A stretch of DNA of 41,516 nucleotides from Barthelona sp. PAP020 (lineage: Eukaryota > Metamonada: BaSk clade): positions 1 to 41,516 of the forward strand of contig JARQWU010000012.1 in NCBI GenBank assembly GCA_040182905.1, in the 5' to 3' direction. Shown here piece after piece: positions 9,138 to 18,707 of the stretch (its first letter is position 1; each line of letters begins with the position of its first letter). The notes beneath the pieces were generated by a model that saw only the letters and a program-made list of their open reading frames with translations, was not told the DNA's origin and ran no database searches. The translations under genes were made by a program, and so were the position numbers.

Positions 9138-10187
9138 ATGTTTTCTTCTTTCAAAAAAACATTTAATTCTGTTATGGAAGAGGATGAGTCGAAAAATTCA
9201 CAAACAAAACAAATCAAAACTGAAGAAGATTTACAAAACGAATTTCAAAAGATACTAAATGAAGAACACGAACGATTTATTGAATTGAAAGATAATTTTG
9301 TTAGTATAAAGAAAGAAAATGTGCAGTTACAACAACAAAATGAAAAGCTAAATGAACAAATAAAAAAAAAAACAGTGCAAGAGATTGATTTGAAAGCAAT
9401 TGATGATGTTAAAACTGAAAACCAGACATTAAAAGAAGAATTAAATCAATGGAAAGAATTATATATCACTGAAAAACAGAAAAACGCATTATTAGAAATT
9501 GATCTGAGCAATGCAACAACCCTATTGATTGGTACATCTGTGATTGAAGATAAAGAAGTTAATGATTCTTTCATGAATGATGAGATAATTCAAGAGTTAA
9601 AAGATGAAGTACAGCATTTATCCTCTAAATTGAATGATTTCAAGGAAATTGAAAAAAGTAACATTGACTTATTGAATTGTTTGAAAGAAAAAGAAAATGA
9701 AATGGATTCATTAGTCAATTCCTTTAGTGCAAAGAATGAAGAAATCGCTTTTTTACATCAACAAATTCTACAGGCAAAACAGAACAACAACACTGATTTT
9801 TTTGATAAAACCATCAAAAATCTTCAAAACCAAATATCAGACCTTCAAAATGAAAATTTATGCTTGAAAGATAAATATATAGTCATAAATGGAGAATTGG
9901 AAAAATGCTATGATGATCTCCGACAGTTGAGATCTGATTTCAGACAACAAATGTTAACAACAAATGGTAGTGTTACTGAAACCAGTAATTCATCCCATAA
10001 GGATAAAAATATTGAAAATCAAACAAAAGAAAAACTCAATTCGAATTCTTTTGGTGTTGATGACACTAATCGACAATTATTGCTTAATAATAGTACTTTA
10101 GCTGCTTTACAAGAAACTATAAAAACATACCAACACACAATACAGATTCAGGAAGCTGAAATTAATGCTCTTAGGCGAAGATTGTAA
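9138..10187 (+). CDS. Coiled-coil protein of unknown function
   Basis: This 349-residue protein is almost entirely helical and rich in Glu, Lys, Gln and Asn. Heptad-like hydrophobic spacing is visible from about residue 30 to 265 (for example LQQQNEKLNEQIKKK and LQNQISDLQNENLCLKDKY). A Ser/Asn/Thr-rich linker follows at ~275-305, then a short C-terminal helix ending INALRRRL. It has no signal peptide or membrane segment. The layout is like golgins or other vesicle-tethering or centrosomal coiled coils, but coiled coils resemble each other by composition, so I assign no orthologue. It ends 29 bases before the start of the next gene on the same strand. Confidence 0.75.
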   Translation: MFSSFKKTFNSVMEEDESKNSQTKQIKTEEDLQNEFQKILNEEHERFIELKDNFVSIKKENVQLQQQNEKLNEQIKKKTVQEIDLKAIDDVKTENQTLKEELNQWKELYITEKQKNALLEIDLSNATTLLIGTSVIEDKEVNDSFMNDEIIQELKDEVQHLSSKLNDFKEIEKSNIDLLNCLKEKENEMDSLVNSFSAKNEEIAFLHQQILQAKQNNNTDFFDKTIKNLQNQISDLQNENLCLKDKYIVINGELEKCYDDLRQLRSDFRQQMLTTNGSVTETSNSSHKDKNIENQTKEKLNSNSFGVDDTNRQLLLNNSTLAALQETIKTYQHTIQIQEAEINALRRRL

Positions 10188-10216
10188 ATAATTATTTTTT
10201 TTTGTTTTTGTTTTCA

Positions 10217-11333
10217 ATGGATGAACAAAAAGAAATTCCTAATTCAGTTAATCAGGAAGATTTGTTGGAAAAAAATGACGATTACAAAGATTTTATCAAA
10301 GTTCTGTTGAGCTTCAAGAAATACACCCAACATTCAAGAAAAACATTTTTAAATACAATGCAATATGACTATAATAACTTATCTATTGAACACAAACGAT
10401 TATATTCTACATTCAAAGATAAAGTTGTTGCCCTGTTTGATTGTGTTATTGCCAATCAAAAATTTCTTAATATTTTGTGTAATAATGATATGATTTTTGC
10501 AAATCAGGATGTGTCTTTGGAAAATCAAGTAACAACCCAATATTTGTCTTCTTTGTTGTTGGATGGAGAATTATTCTCAAAATTATTCTCCACATTAAAA
10601 TTAATATATCGAGATTGGTCTAAAGAAGAAGAAATTGAACGACAAGAATCATATGAGGTCTTAATCGACACAGTTGTTCAACTCTTTCCGTGCAACGCTA
10701 GAATTTGTATTCCTGGAAGCGGTTTGGGTCGACTAATATTTGAATTTGCGGAAAGAGGTTATGATGTTGTTGGAATTGAACATTCCTTTCAGATGTTGGT
10801 TACTTCTTCGTATCTTTTGAATACGTTTCTTGATATTGATCAATATACAATATATCCATGGATTCATGATCATTTTAATGTAATTAGCTGTGAAAATATG
10901 GTAAAAAGTGCATTTTCCTGATGTTGACATTTCAGTGATGAAAGATGCTGAAGAAGGGTCAATGCAAGTTGAAGCTTGTGATTTTATGTTGTACTATCCA
11001 GATGAATTGTTTGATTGTTTTGTAACCTGTTTCTTTATTGATACAGCTCAGAACATTATTGATTATCTGGAAAAAATTTATGATCTACTGAATGAAAATG
11101 GTGTGTGGATCAACTTGGGACCACTACAATGGCATTGGAGTGATGTTCCAGGATTCATGTCCATCGAATTGACTTGGGAAGAAATAAAGATGATTTTACC
11201 CAAAGTTGGTTTCGAATTAGTCGTTGAAGATTTTATGGAATGCAGATATTGTCAAAACCCCCACTCATTAGTTCAAAGAAGATTCGACTGTGTTTATTTC
11301 ATTTGTAAGAAAGTAAAAGTTGTTGAGAAGTGA
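10217..11333 (+). pseudogene. CARNMT1: Carnosine N-methyltransferase homologue (N2227 family), +1 frameshift
   Basis: This is a homologue of CARNMT1/N2227-family SAM-dependent methyltransferases, which methylate carnosine and related His-containing substrates. The first frame (10217-10921) carries the SAM motif ICIPGSGLGRLIFEFAERGY and YPWIHDHFN. The second frame (10909-11333) continues the family with HFPDVD, VTCFFIDTAQNIIDYL and GVWINLGPLQWHW. The frames meet at 10904-10919 around AAAAAGTG, and one extra base breaks the reading. All core motifs are otherwise preserved with no other stops; summed length is about 371 residues against roughly 400 in human. A homopolymer sequencing error is therefore the simplest explanation, and a recent inactivation or programmed shift the alternatives. 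Typed as pseudogene only because the frame is broken as given. Confidence 0.85.
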
Positions 11334-11598
11334 AAATAAGTTATTATTTCGTTATTTTTATAAATAATTTAGTCTCTTTTTTGTGAAAAATATTTGATTT
11401 GTAGTTTTGAAAAAATTCTAAATTTCTTAAAATTATATAATATTAGATGTATATCATTATATAGAGATGGTTTGGAGCCATTTTTAACTTTTAAATTGAG
11501 AAAGAGCGACAGAAAAATTTCAGAAAATTTGTTTTGAAAAAAAAAATTCAAATTTCTTAATACATTTTTTTGTGTTTGTATATCCCTAATCATTTAAA

Positions 11599-12939
11599 AT
11601 GAGAGAAATTGTTCATATTCAAGCTGGTCAATGTGGTAACCAAATTGGTGCCAAGTTCTGGGAAGTTATTTCCGATGAACATGGAGTCAATGCCTCTGGT
11701 GCCTATCAAGGTCAATCTGACCTTCAAATGGAACGTATTAACGTTTACTTCAACGAAGCAACTGGTGGTAAGTTCGTTCCTCGTGCCGTTCTTGTCGATC
11801 TTGAACCTGGTACCATGGATGCCGTTCGTGCTTCTCCTTATGGTCAATTGTTCCATCCCCACAACTTCATTTTCGGTCAATCTGGTGCCGGTAACGTTTG
11901 GGCCAAGGGTCACTATACTGAAGGTGCTGAAATGATCGATCGTGTTCTTGATACCGTTCGTACTGAAGCTGAAGGTTGTGATTGCCTCCAAGGTTTCCAA
12001 CTTTGCCACTCTTTGGGTGGTGGTACTGGTTCTGGTCTTGGTACTCTTCTTATCTCCAAGATTCGTGAAGAATTCCCTGATCGTATGATGTGTACTTTCT
12101 CTGTCGTTCCTTCTCCTAAGGTTTCTGATACCGTCGTTGAACCCTATAACGCCACTCTTTCTGTCCATCAACTCGTTGAAAACTCTGACGAAACTATGTG
12201 TCTTGATAACGAAGCTCTTTATGACATCTGCTTCCGTACTCTTCAACTCACCACCCCTACCTATGGTGATCTCAACCAATTGGTTTCTTTGGTTATGTCT
12301 GGTATTACTTGCTGCTTACGTTTCCCTGGTCAATTGAACTCTGATCTTCGTAAGTTAAACGTTAACCTTACTCCCTTCCCTCGTCTCCATTTCTTCATGG
12401 TTGGTTTCGCCCCTCTTACTTCTCGTGGTTCTGCTGGTTACAAGAGAATTTCTGTTCCTGAACTTACTTCTCAAATGTTCAACCCTAACAACATGATGGC
12501 CGCTTCTGATCCTCGTCATGGACGTTTCTTAACTGCTTCTGCTCTCTTCCGTGGTCGTATCTCCATGAAGGAAGTTGATGAACAAATGCTCAACATTCAA
12601 AACAAGAATCTTTCTTATTTCATTGAATGGATTCCCAACAACATCAAGTCTTCCGTTTGTGATATTCCTCCTAAGGGTCTTAAGATGTCTGTTACTTTCA
12701 TTGGTAACTCTACCGCCATCCAAGAACTTTTCAAGCGTGTCAACGAACAATTCACCGCTATGTTCCGTCGTAAGGCTTTCTTACATTGGTACACTACTGA
12801 AGGTATGGACGATATGGAATTCACTGAAGCTGAATCTAACATGAACGATCTCGTTGCTGAATACCAACAATATGGTGAAGCCTCCATTGATGATGAAGGT
12901 GACATGGAAGAAAATGAAGACTACGATGCTGATTACTAA
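11599..12939 (+). CDS. Beta-tubulin
   Basis: This is the GTP-binding subunit of microtubules, 446 residues in a single exon. It begins with the autoregulatory MREI and has [10 protein letters not shown], the GGGTGSG nucleotide motif (residues 141-147), and a highly acidic C-terminal tail ending in Tyr. It differs at several positions usually invariant in beta-tubulins: [11 protein letters not shown] near residue 252, Gln at 227 in GDLNQLVS where His is usual, Met at 200 where Phe/Tyr is usual, and [17 protein letters not shown] near 282. The codons favour C-ending and GGT/CGT forms far more than neighbouring genes, a mark of strong expression. It may be a specialised or lineage-divergent isotype. 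Confidence 0.98.
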   Translation: MREIVHIQAGQCGNQIGAKFWEVISDEHGVNASGAYQGQSDLQMERINVYFNEATGGKFVPRAVLVDLEPGTMDAVRASPYGQLFHPHNFIFGQSGAGNVWAKGHYTEGAEMIDRVLDTVRTEAEGCDCLQGFQLCHSLGGGTGSGLGTLLISKIREEFPDRMMCTFSVVPSPKVSDTVVEPYNATLSVHQLVENSDETMCLDNEALYDICFRTLQLTTPTYGDLNQLVSLVMSGITCCLRFPGQLNSDLRKLNVNLTPFPRLHFFMVGFAPLTSRGSAGYKRISVPELTSQMFNPNNMMAASDPRHGRFLTASALFRGRISMKEVDEQMLNIQNKNLSYFIEWIPNNIKSSVCDIPPKGLKMSVTFIGNSTAIQELFKRVNEQFTAMFRRKAFLHWYTTEGMDDMEFTEAESNMNDLVAEYQQYGEASIDDEGDMEENEDYDADY

Positions 12940-13112
12940 ATTTAATTGTGTAGTTAAAATTTGTTTGTAAAAACTTTATTTTTATTAATTTATTTTTTGA
13001 AATTTTGCATTTTGTGTTAAGTAAATTTTTACGCAATAACAAAAAAAAATGTAAAATAATAAAAAAAAGAACTTTATGAACATTTACTTCAATTGACTTG
13101 ATTGACTATTTT

Positions 13113-13979
13113 TCAGATTGCCATGGGTGTAGGATGATTTAAATCATGTTGTTTTTTAATTAGAATGAATTTATCTACTTCGTGAATACAAAAACCACAA
13201 ACAAACACAGCAATTCCTGTTTTGTAGGGAAGCGAATGGAAAGTAACATATGAAAAAATGGTTGCCAGAACGCTTGTAATCAGCAATATCCAAAGCAAAG
13301 TCTTTGAATGAGGTTCTGTGTAGGATTCTTCATTTCTGGTAAAAATGAAAAGACGAAGAGCAACAGCACCAAAAACAATCGCAAATATGGCAGAAATCAC
13401 TATTTCCAAAAAAAAAACTTTTTCATGGAACAAAAATCCATAAAAAAGATAAAAAATGAGACCAGAAATCATTTGCCACATTCCCAACACACCAGTCAAG
13501 ACAGCAGTCGCATCAAAATAGTTTTTCATCCTCTTTTTGGAAGATTCAAAGGGCGTAATTTGTGGAGGTCTTTGATATTGATTCGTATTTCCATTTGGGC
13601 CCAATGTGTTCAAAGGTTGATGAGGTTGTTGCTGAAAGTTTTGATATCCCATTTGAGGCTGAGGTTGATAAAATTGTTGTTGTGATTGTTGTTGTGGTTG
13701 TTGATGTGGTTGTTGTTGTGGTTGACGTTGTGGTTGACGTTGTGGTTGATATTGTGGTTGATATTGTGCTTGATATTGAGGTTGAACATTAGGCTGATGA
13801 TTTTGTGATTGATAATCAACACGTTGAGGAACATTTGGTTCATTGCTTGGTATTTGATATTGATATTGAGGTAATTGTGATTGATGAGAATAATTCTCAT
13901 TTTGACCATTCACGTTTGTTCCATCAAAAAAAACATTTCCATCGTTATTAGAATACAAATAGTTATTGTTACTATCCAT
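13113..13979 (-). CDS. Gln/Pro-rich four-span membrane protein
   Basis: I do not recognise a family for this 288-residue protein. Residues 1-140 are polar and dominated by Gln, Pro, Asn and Tyr, including short tandem QPQY, QPQR and QQPQ units encoded by an imperfect 12-nt minisatellite. Residues ~150-270 hold four hydrophobic segments (TAVLTGVLGMWQMISGLIF, FFLEIVISAIFAIVFGAVAL, LLWILLITSVLATIFSYV, TGIAVFVCGFCIHEV). The tail is short and polar. With both termini probably cytosolic, the layout is like tetraspan membrane-trafficking proteins, but I cannot support a named homologue. T runs precede the start codon. It converges on beta-tubulin. Confidence 0.8.
   Translation of the reverse strand: MDSNNNYLYSNNDGNVFFDGTNVNGQNENYSHQSQLPQYQYQIPSNEPNVPQRVDYQSQNHQPNVQPQYQAQYQPQYQPQRQPQRQPQQQPHQQPQQQSQQQFYQPQPQMGYQNFQQQPHQPLNTLGPNGNTNQYQRPPQITPFESSKKRMKNYFDATAVLTGVLGMWQMISGLIFYLFYGFLFHEKVFFLEIVISAIFAIVFGAVALRLFIFTRNEESYTEPHSKTLLWILLITSVLATIFSYVTFHSLPYKTGIAVFVCGFCIHEVDKFILIKKQHDLNHPTPMAI
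13665..13800. repeat. 12-nt coding minisatellite
   Basis: On the plus strand, units of the form TTGTGGTTGACG or TTGTGGTTGATA repeat in tandem with small variations. Read on the minus strand they encode the QPQR/QPQY repeats of the membrane protein. Such arrays usually vary in copy number between strains. Confidence 0.85.
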
Positions 13980-14110
13980 TATTTGAATTGAAAAAAAAAG
14001 ATAACAGGAAAAAAAAATTGATGGTCTGGGAAAAAATTATTTATTTAATTTCAATCGTCCAAATCCAAACAAAAAAAAATCAGTTTATCTTTAAAAAAAC
14101 ACACATTTGA

Positions 14111-14854
14111 TTATTCAGTCTTTTCTTTATCTTCCATTTTCTTTTCTTTGAAAATCAAAATTTCAACAGTCAAAATGGTATTCAATAAAGCACTTGCAGC
14201 AAAACCAGAAAGCACAATAAGATCTTTGGTGGATTGCATGATGGTGAAAATACGTGCAAAAGCTCCCAAGGCAGTCAACATGTAAACTAACGCTGAATTG
14301 GCTCCAGCATTGCGAGATTTCAAAATGCCAATGATTGGAGGTAATCTTGAAAAAATAACAAAAGGAATAGCTTGGCACATGGTTAAAACATTCATACCTA
14401 CAACATTGAATAACAAGAAAGAACATACAAGTACAACATTGATAGCAATAACATAAGATAATCCTTTTTTAAAATGATTTTTATAAAATAACATTAAAAA
14501 CACAATCAAAAGAGTTTGAATCAACAAAGGAACACATTCTCCATAAACACCAAAAGGATAACCATTATGATAATGATAGGCAATAGTAATACAATATTGA
14601 ATAATTTCAACAATAAACTGAATGTAAGATAAATTATCAGCTGAACGCTTCTTAATCATTGTAATAATTTGAGGTAATTTTAAAATTGAAGAAAAAACAA
14701 CAATTCCAAGTGATAAACCATGAGAAATTACAAATTTCAAACATGATTGGTCAAAAAATTGAAAATTCTTATAGTAAGTATCCCAACAAAATTTTGGTAT
14801 CAAACCAAACAAATAGGTAGGTTCAAGGTTCAAATCAACAGCAGACATATCCAC
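14111..14854 (-). CDS. MPDU1: MPDU1-like PQ-loop membrane protein
   Basis: This is a homologue of MPDU1 (Lec35/SL15), an ER protein needed for use of dolichol-phosphate-mannose and dolichol-phosphate-glucose as glycosyl donors. The 247-residue length is typical. It has seven hydrophobic segments and two PQ-loop repeats. The first has the hallmark LGIVVFSSILKLPQIITM followed by RSADNLSYIQF. The second is more divergent (MCQAIPFVIFSRLPPIIGI), then ALGAFARIFTIMQST, which matches the family's ARIFTSIQE segment. The C-terminal tail is Lys-rich (FKEKKMEDKEKTE), as in ER-retained members. A long T run lies just upstream of the ATG. It shares its pathway with ALG13 at 3.9 kb. Confidence 0.9.
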   Translation of the reverse strand: MDMSAVDLNLEPTYLFGLIPKFCWDTYYKNFQFFDQSCLKFVISHGLSLGIVVFSSILKLPQIITMIKKRSADNLSYIQFIVEIIQYCITIAYHYHNGYPFGVYGECVPLLIQTLLIVFLMLFYKNHFKKGLSYVIAINVVLVCSFLLFNVVGMNVLTMCQAIPFVIFSRLPPIIGILKSRNAGANSALVYMLTALGAFARIFTIMQSTKDLIVLSGFAASALLNTILTVEILIFKEKKMEDKEKTE

Positions 14855-15995
14855 AAATTTAAAAAAAAAATTGTTAACCCTTTGTTGCTTTTCAATAGTT
14901 TTTCTTTTTCAAACAAGTTTATCTTTTTTAAAAGGTTATTCTTGCAAAAAACATTTTGTTTTGATATATTTATAAGTTGAGTTAAATATAATCGGTAGAG
15001 AGATCAATAACAATTGATATTTTCACTTTTATAAAAAATGTTATTTATTTAACACAAAAAGATTATGAAGAGTAAAAAAATTCCATTGAATTATGATATT
15101 TTTCTGTTCTCCTTTGCTAATTTTTTGATATTTGAATGAGTAACTTTGTTGAAAATTTTGAGGCCCATACAAATGCAAAATGTCTGCCTTGTTGCTTTAT
15201 ATCTGTCAGAAAGATATATATTGAAATGTTGAAATGCTACAAAGAAAATGAGAGCCTCAGAAATAAAGCTTCGAAGTTTTATGATCAATTAATGCTAAAG
15301 AAATGCTTTGGAGATCCTCCGAATGTGTTTTGATATTGGGGAAAAAAATATAGTACACATGAGAGTTGAACTCATATTTTTGTGACAAAAGAGATGTCTT
15401 GACAACCACACTAAAAATTAAGAATTTTTCCAAAAAAATAAATGCAAAAAACAAACATTTGCAAGCATTGAAAGAGAAATCACTCAAAATTCATTTTAAA
15501 AGAATTTGACAAAAGCTTCTCGAAAAAGGGAATTGAGAAACTAAATTTCTATTGTAGGATCAAGTAAGATAATTGAGAAAATATTTCGCTTCCTCTTCTT
15601 TTGTATTTGAAAAAAGAATAATGTGGAAGTTCATGCTCAATGAACTGAATTTATTGGAGATATTAAGAGGTCATCAAAGATCACTTCCTTTATTTGTTCT
15701 TTCTTGACCACCTTTAGGTCCAATTTGTTTTAAGTTATTGGGCATTTGAATCCACGTGAGTTTTCCCAAACCTTAAGCTAACTCGTTTCGTTGTTCACTG
15801 AACAACTTATACCTCATAAATATCTAATAAATCTAAATTTTATGTTTCCTTTTTTGAAAAGGCTGAAAGTTTCAATTTAACTTGAGTCCAAAAAGCTTTT
15901 GACTAAATAAGAATATTTCTATTTTCTTTTGTTCAAACATATAGACATACATATAGTGTTTATTGGGCTGAAAAAAAAAATAATTCAAATTCTTT
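14855..15995. other. Gene-poor region with a decayed repeat copy
   Basis: About 1.1 kb without a supportable gene. A 65-codon frame at 15136-15333 contains several Cys but has no recognisable domain and I do not call it. The main content is the inverted repeat copy at 15619-15834. The rest is A+T-rich and featureless to my eye. Confidence 0.5.
15619..15834 (-). repeat. Dispersed repeat, decayed copy (partner at 40867-41082)
   Basis: The reverse complement of this segment matches 40867-41082 closely along its whole length, differing by scattered substitutions and single-base indels. In the partner, a 47-codon frame (MRYELFSEQR...) is open. Here the same frame has TAA after ...NELA and a one-base deletion in the A run that follows, so this copy cannot encode it. 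Homology extends past both ends of that frame. Confidence 0.9.
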
Positions 15996-17795
15996 TTATT
16001 CAAAACTAAAAGAGGTGCACTGTACAATTGGGCTGCTCATATAGGAATCAAGGTCATCATAACTATCATCTAAAATTTTATCAACGATGTTCAATACATC
16101 AGAATTATCTGAAAGGGCATGAAATGAACCTGCACTCTTCTTTTTCATTGAAAATTCAGAAAAAGGATCTTCTTCAATTAGTTTTTCTTCGTCATGATTT
16201 TCAACTTTTCCTCCATTCTTTCCTTCTTCATTTTTCACTTCATTCTTTTGTTCATCATCTTCTTTCAATAATCCGTTTTTGTAACCATCATTGAAAGCTT
16301 TTTTTGTCATTGAAATGGTAGTATTATTGTACAATCGAGTAAATACATCTGAATCTTTGTTCCATGTCTTTGAAAGAGGCGATTCATCAACACTTGACAT
16401 TTGACTAAAACCAATCTTGTCAACAATTGTCGAATATAAATGAACAGAATTTGAAGGGGAATTGATTTGTTTTTGTGAATCAAATTGAGAGTATGAGAAT
16501 GAATTATCGATATGTTCATTAAATGAAGATGAATAAGTCCTATCATTTATTTCATTCTCTACAAGATCTTCACTTGAAAAATTGTCTTTATTTTCAAGTG
16601 AGGAAGAAGAAGAAGCTGAATTATTCTTTTGAATAATATTTTTTTCCTTCATTTTCTTCATAATAGAATCAGAAACATCTCTAACAAATCCAAAATCCCT
16701 GAAAGATGATGATTCATTTCCATTCTGTCTGGTGAGCAATAATGTTGGTGCTGACAATGGAGTGGATATTTCAAAAGCTTTTTTTTTTGGTCTATCAGTA
16801 CTCTTTGAAGATATTATCTCAATTGGTAACACTTCATTCTTCTTTAAATCAAAATGACTGGTCATTTTTGGATAATAACTAAAGTTCTGTTTCCCACCAG
16901 TATTTGTTTGTTTATTCTTCTTTGTCTTTACATTCATTTTTTCAATTTTCTTTTCATCATCAGACATTTCTGTTCTATTCTTGTCCTTATTCCTTTTCAT
17001 ATCTTTTGTAGAAAGATCATTAAAACCTTTTTCCAACTCAGATATTTGTTTCGTTAATCTATCAATGGTTTCAGCAAAATCAATTGTCTCAATGTCAATG
17101 CCAGTATCCAATACAATCTCATCACTCGAGATCAAGTCCATCTTTTCTTCTTTCTTTACAACAGTTTCAGAAAAATCATTACTTATATCTTTTTCTTTGC
17201 TAAAAGATTTATTTGCTGAACTAATTTCATTCACTTCTTTTGATAAAGTGTTAAAATCATTCAATAACTCTTTTATATCAATTTCAGAGTTCATTAGGTT
17301 TGTTATATTCTTTTTCCAATCAATTTCAACATCATTTGAATTATTTTTGTTGATATAGGTCGTTACAGAATCATTATTGGATATATTTTTTGTTTTATTA
17401 TTGTTTTTCTTTTCGTTTTGAGGTGAATTAAAACTAAATTGATCATGTGCATTAACTCGATTTGCAGTATATTCATTTGAATTTTTTTTGCCTTTTACAT
17501 GTGCTTTTTTTTCCTTTTTATTGTCAATCAATTCATTAAATCTTAAAGATTTATCAAGATATTTCGGTTCATTTTTGTAAATTTTACTATTTTCAACATA
17601 ATCATTCATTTGATCTTTCATATCTTTTATACTTTTAAAAACTTGTTGACAAGCTTCCTTATTGACCAGAATAGTAGCAATTTCTGTCGCAATTTCTTCT
17701 TCAGATAATTCATGTTTTTTTCTTATAATCTTCTCATATATTGTTGCACTTAAAATAAATACAATTCCAATTGATAAAATGTACAACAACAACAT
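15996..17795 (-). CDS. Ser/Asn-rich single-span membrane protein, unknown
   Basis: The product is 599 residues with no recognised family. An N-terminal hydrophobic segment (LLLYILSIGIVFILSATIY, residues ~2-20) followed by KIIRKK suggests a signal anchor with a large cytosolic domain. A short helical section (ELSEEEIATEIATILVNKEA to ~70) is the most protein-like part. The remainder is low complexity: Lys/Asn/Ser/Glu-rich, with a possible short coiled coil (IDRLTKQISELEKGFNDL) near residue 240 and Ser runs near 400. It probably evolves fast. The start is the first Met of the frame and precedes the membrane segment directly. Alternatively the hydrophobic stretch could be an uncleaved signal. Confidence 0.7.
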   Translation of the reverse strand: MLLLYILSIGIVFILSATIYEKIIRKKHELSEEEIATEIATILVNKEACQQVFKSIKDMKDQMNDYVENSKIYKNEPKYLDKSLRFNELIDNKKEKKAHVKGKKNSNEYTANRVNAHDQFSFNSPQNEKKNNNKTKNISNNDSVTTYINKNNSNDVEIDWKKNITNLMNSEIDIKELLNDFNTLSKEVNEISSANKSFSKEKDISNDFSETVVKKEEKMDLISSDEIVLDTGIDIETIDFAETIDRLTKQISELEKGFNDLSTKDMKRNKDKNRTEMSDDEKKIEKMNVKTKKNKQTNTGGKQNFSYYPKMTSHFDLKKNEVLPIEIISSKSTDRPKKKAFEISTPLSAPTLLLTRQNGNESSSFRDFGFVRDVSDSIMKKMKEKNIIQKNNSASSSSSLENKDNFSSEDLVENEINDRTYSSSFNEHIDNSFSYSQFDSQKQINSPSNSVHLYSTIVDKIGFSQMSSVDESPLSKTWNKDSDVFTRLYNNTTISMTKKAFNDGYKNGLLKEDDEQKNEVKNEEGKNGGKVENHDEEKLIEEDPFSEFSMKKKSAGSFHALSDNSDVLNIVDKILDDSYDDLDSYMSSPIVQCTSFSFE

Positions 17796-18089
17796 TTAAA
17801 GTAAATAAACTTCACAACAAGTTTTTAACAAATAAACCAAAAACAGATTTTTATTTATGTAATAAATTAATTTCATTTTCATAACCAATTTACTGTTTTA
17901 AAAAAAAAAAAACAAAAGCAATTGGTTGTTTGAAAAGACAAGAAAAATTGGAAAAAAAAACAATGGGTCTTTATTTTTTCATACAGGATGCTATTTTATA
18001 ACAATAATGAATGAATTCTTTTGATAAATAATAAATTTGATAAATTGAAACAATTTACCAACTATTTATTTTTAGAGTTTTTTTTTTAT

Positions 18090-18658
18090 ATGGGTCCTTG
18101 TTTAGCGAAGGAAACACCTTCTCCTCAAATAGTTGTAGCAGGACTTAATTATGCTGGGAAAACAACATTAGTGAAACAATTACTTGGGAAAGCTGATATC
18201 AATGTTCAACCAGTTTCAACAATTGGTGTAGAAACATTTGATGGAACTATCTCCGATTCAAAAGTCCGATTATTTGATATGTCAGGTCAACCCAGTATGG
18301 ATAATTTCAATTTGATTTGTTCTAACGTTTAGATTTTAGACAATGTTGGGGTCAATATTTTAATATGGCAGATTTTATAATTTTTGTTATTGATTCTTCT
18401 GATTATGAAGCTATTATTCAAGGTATTCAATGTTTTGGCAAACAAATATGGAGTAATCCTACTTTAAAAAATACACCTCTTGTAATAGTTGCCAATAAAA
18501 ATGATAAATTAAATGCCATGGAGGCTGATCAAATTTCATCATATTTGATGCATGATGAAATTGATAAAAATTATTGTATACTTTCTACTAGTGCGCTTAA
18601 TGGTGATGGAGTATCTAGACTCTCTCAATTCATCTCACAAACCCTCAATAAAAGATAG
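18090..18658 (+). CDS. ARL6: ARL6/BBS3-like small GTPase, two exons
   Basis: This Arf-family GTPase of 176 residues joins 18090-18294 to 18333-18658. It starts MGPCL, so Gly2 could be myristoylated. Nucleotide motifs are GLNYAGKT (P loop), STIG with the switch-I Thr, DMSGQ (switch II) and NKND (base recognition). DMSGQ in place of the usual Arf DVGGQ, and the following FIIFVIDSSD, match ARL6, the BBSome recruiter for ciliary membrane traffic. Splicing places PNFRQCWGQYF after DMSGQ, in line with the family. Without splicing the frame hits TAG at the intron end. It lies 49 bases before ZSWIM7. ARL6 is my preferred subtype; another ARL is possible. Confidence 0.88.
18295..18332 (+). other. Spliceosomal intron of the ARL6-like gene (38 nt)
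   Basis: It starts GTATGGATAA and ends TCTAACGTTTAG, with a CTAAC branch-like element 6 nt before the end. Its removal joins P-N codons across the junction and restores the Arf-family frame. Confidence 0.92.
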
Positions 18659-18707
18659 GGTGTTATAAATAAGTTATTAGTTTTGTTTTTTTGTGCTTAT
18701 TTTTTTA

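Noticed and set aside
10890-10908. A 19-nt GT...AG intron that would restore the methyltransferase frame
   Set aside because: Far shorter than the introns seen here, lacks GTAT and CTAAY, and would delete residues that align with the family.
11590-12279. A 229-codon frame antisense to beta-tubulin
   Set aside because: It is an antisense shadow caused by the biased codons of tubulin; no independent domain.
15136-15333. A 65-codon plus-strand frame with several Cys
   Set aside because: No recognisable zinc or other motif spacing, short, and in a gene-poor region; could be chance or an exon relic.
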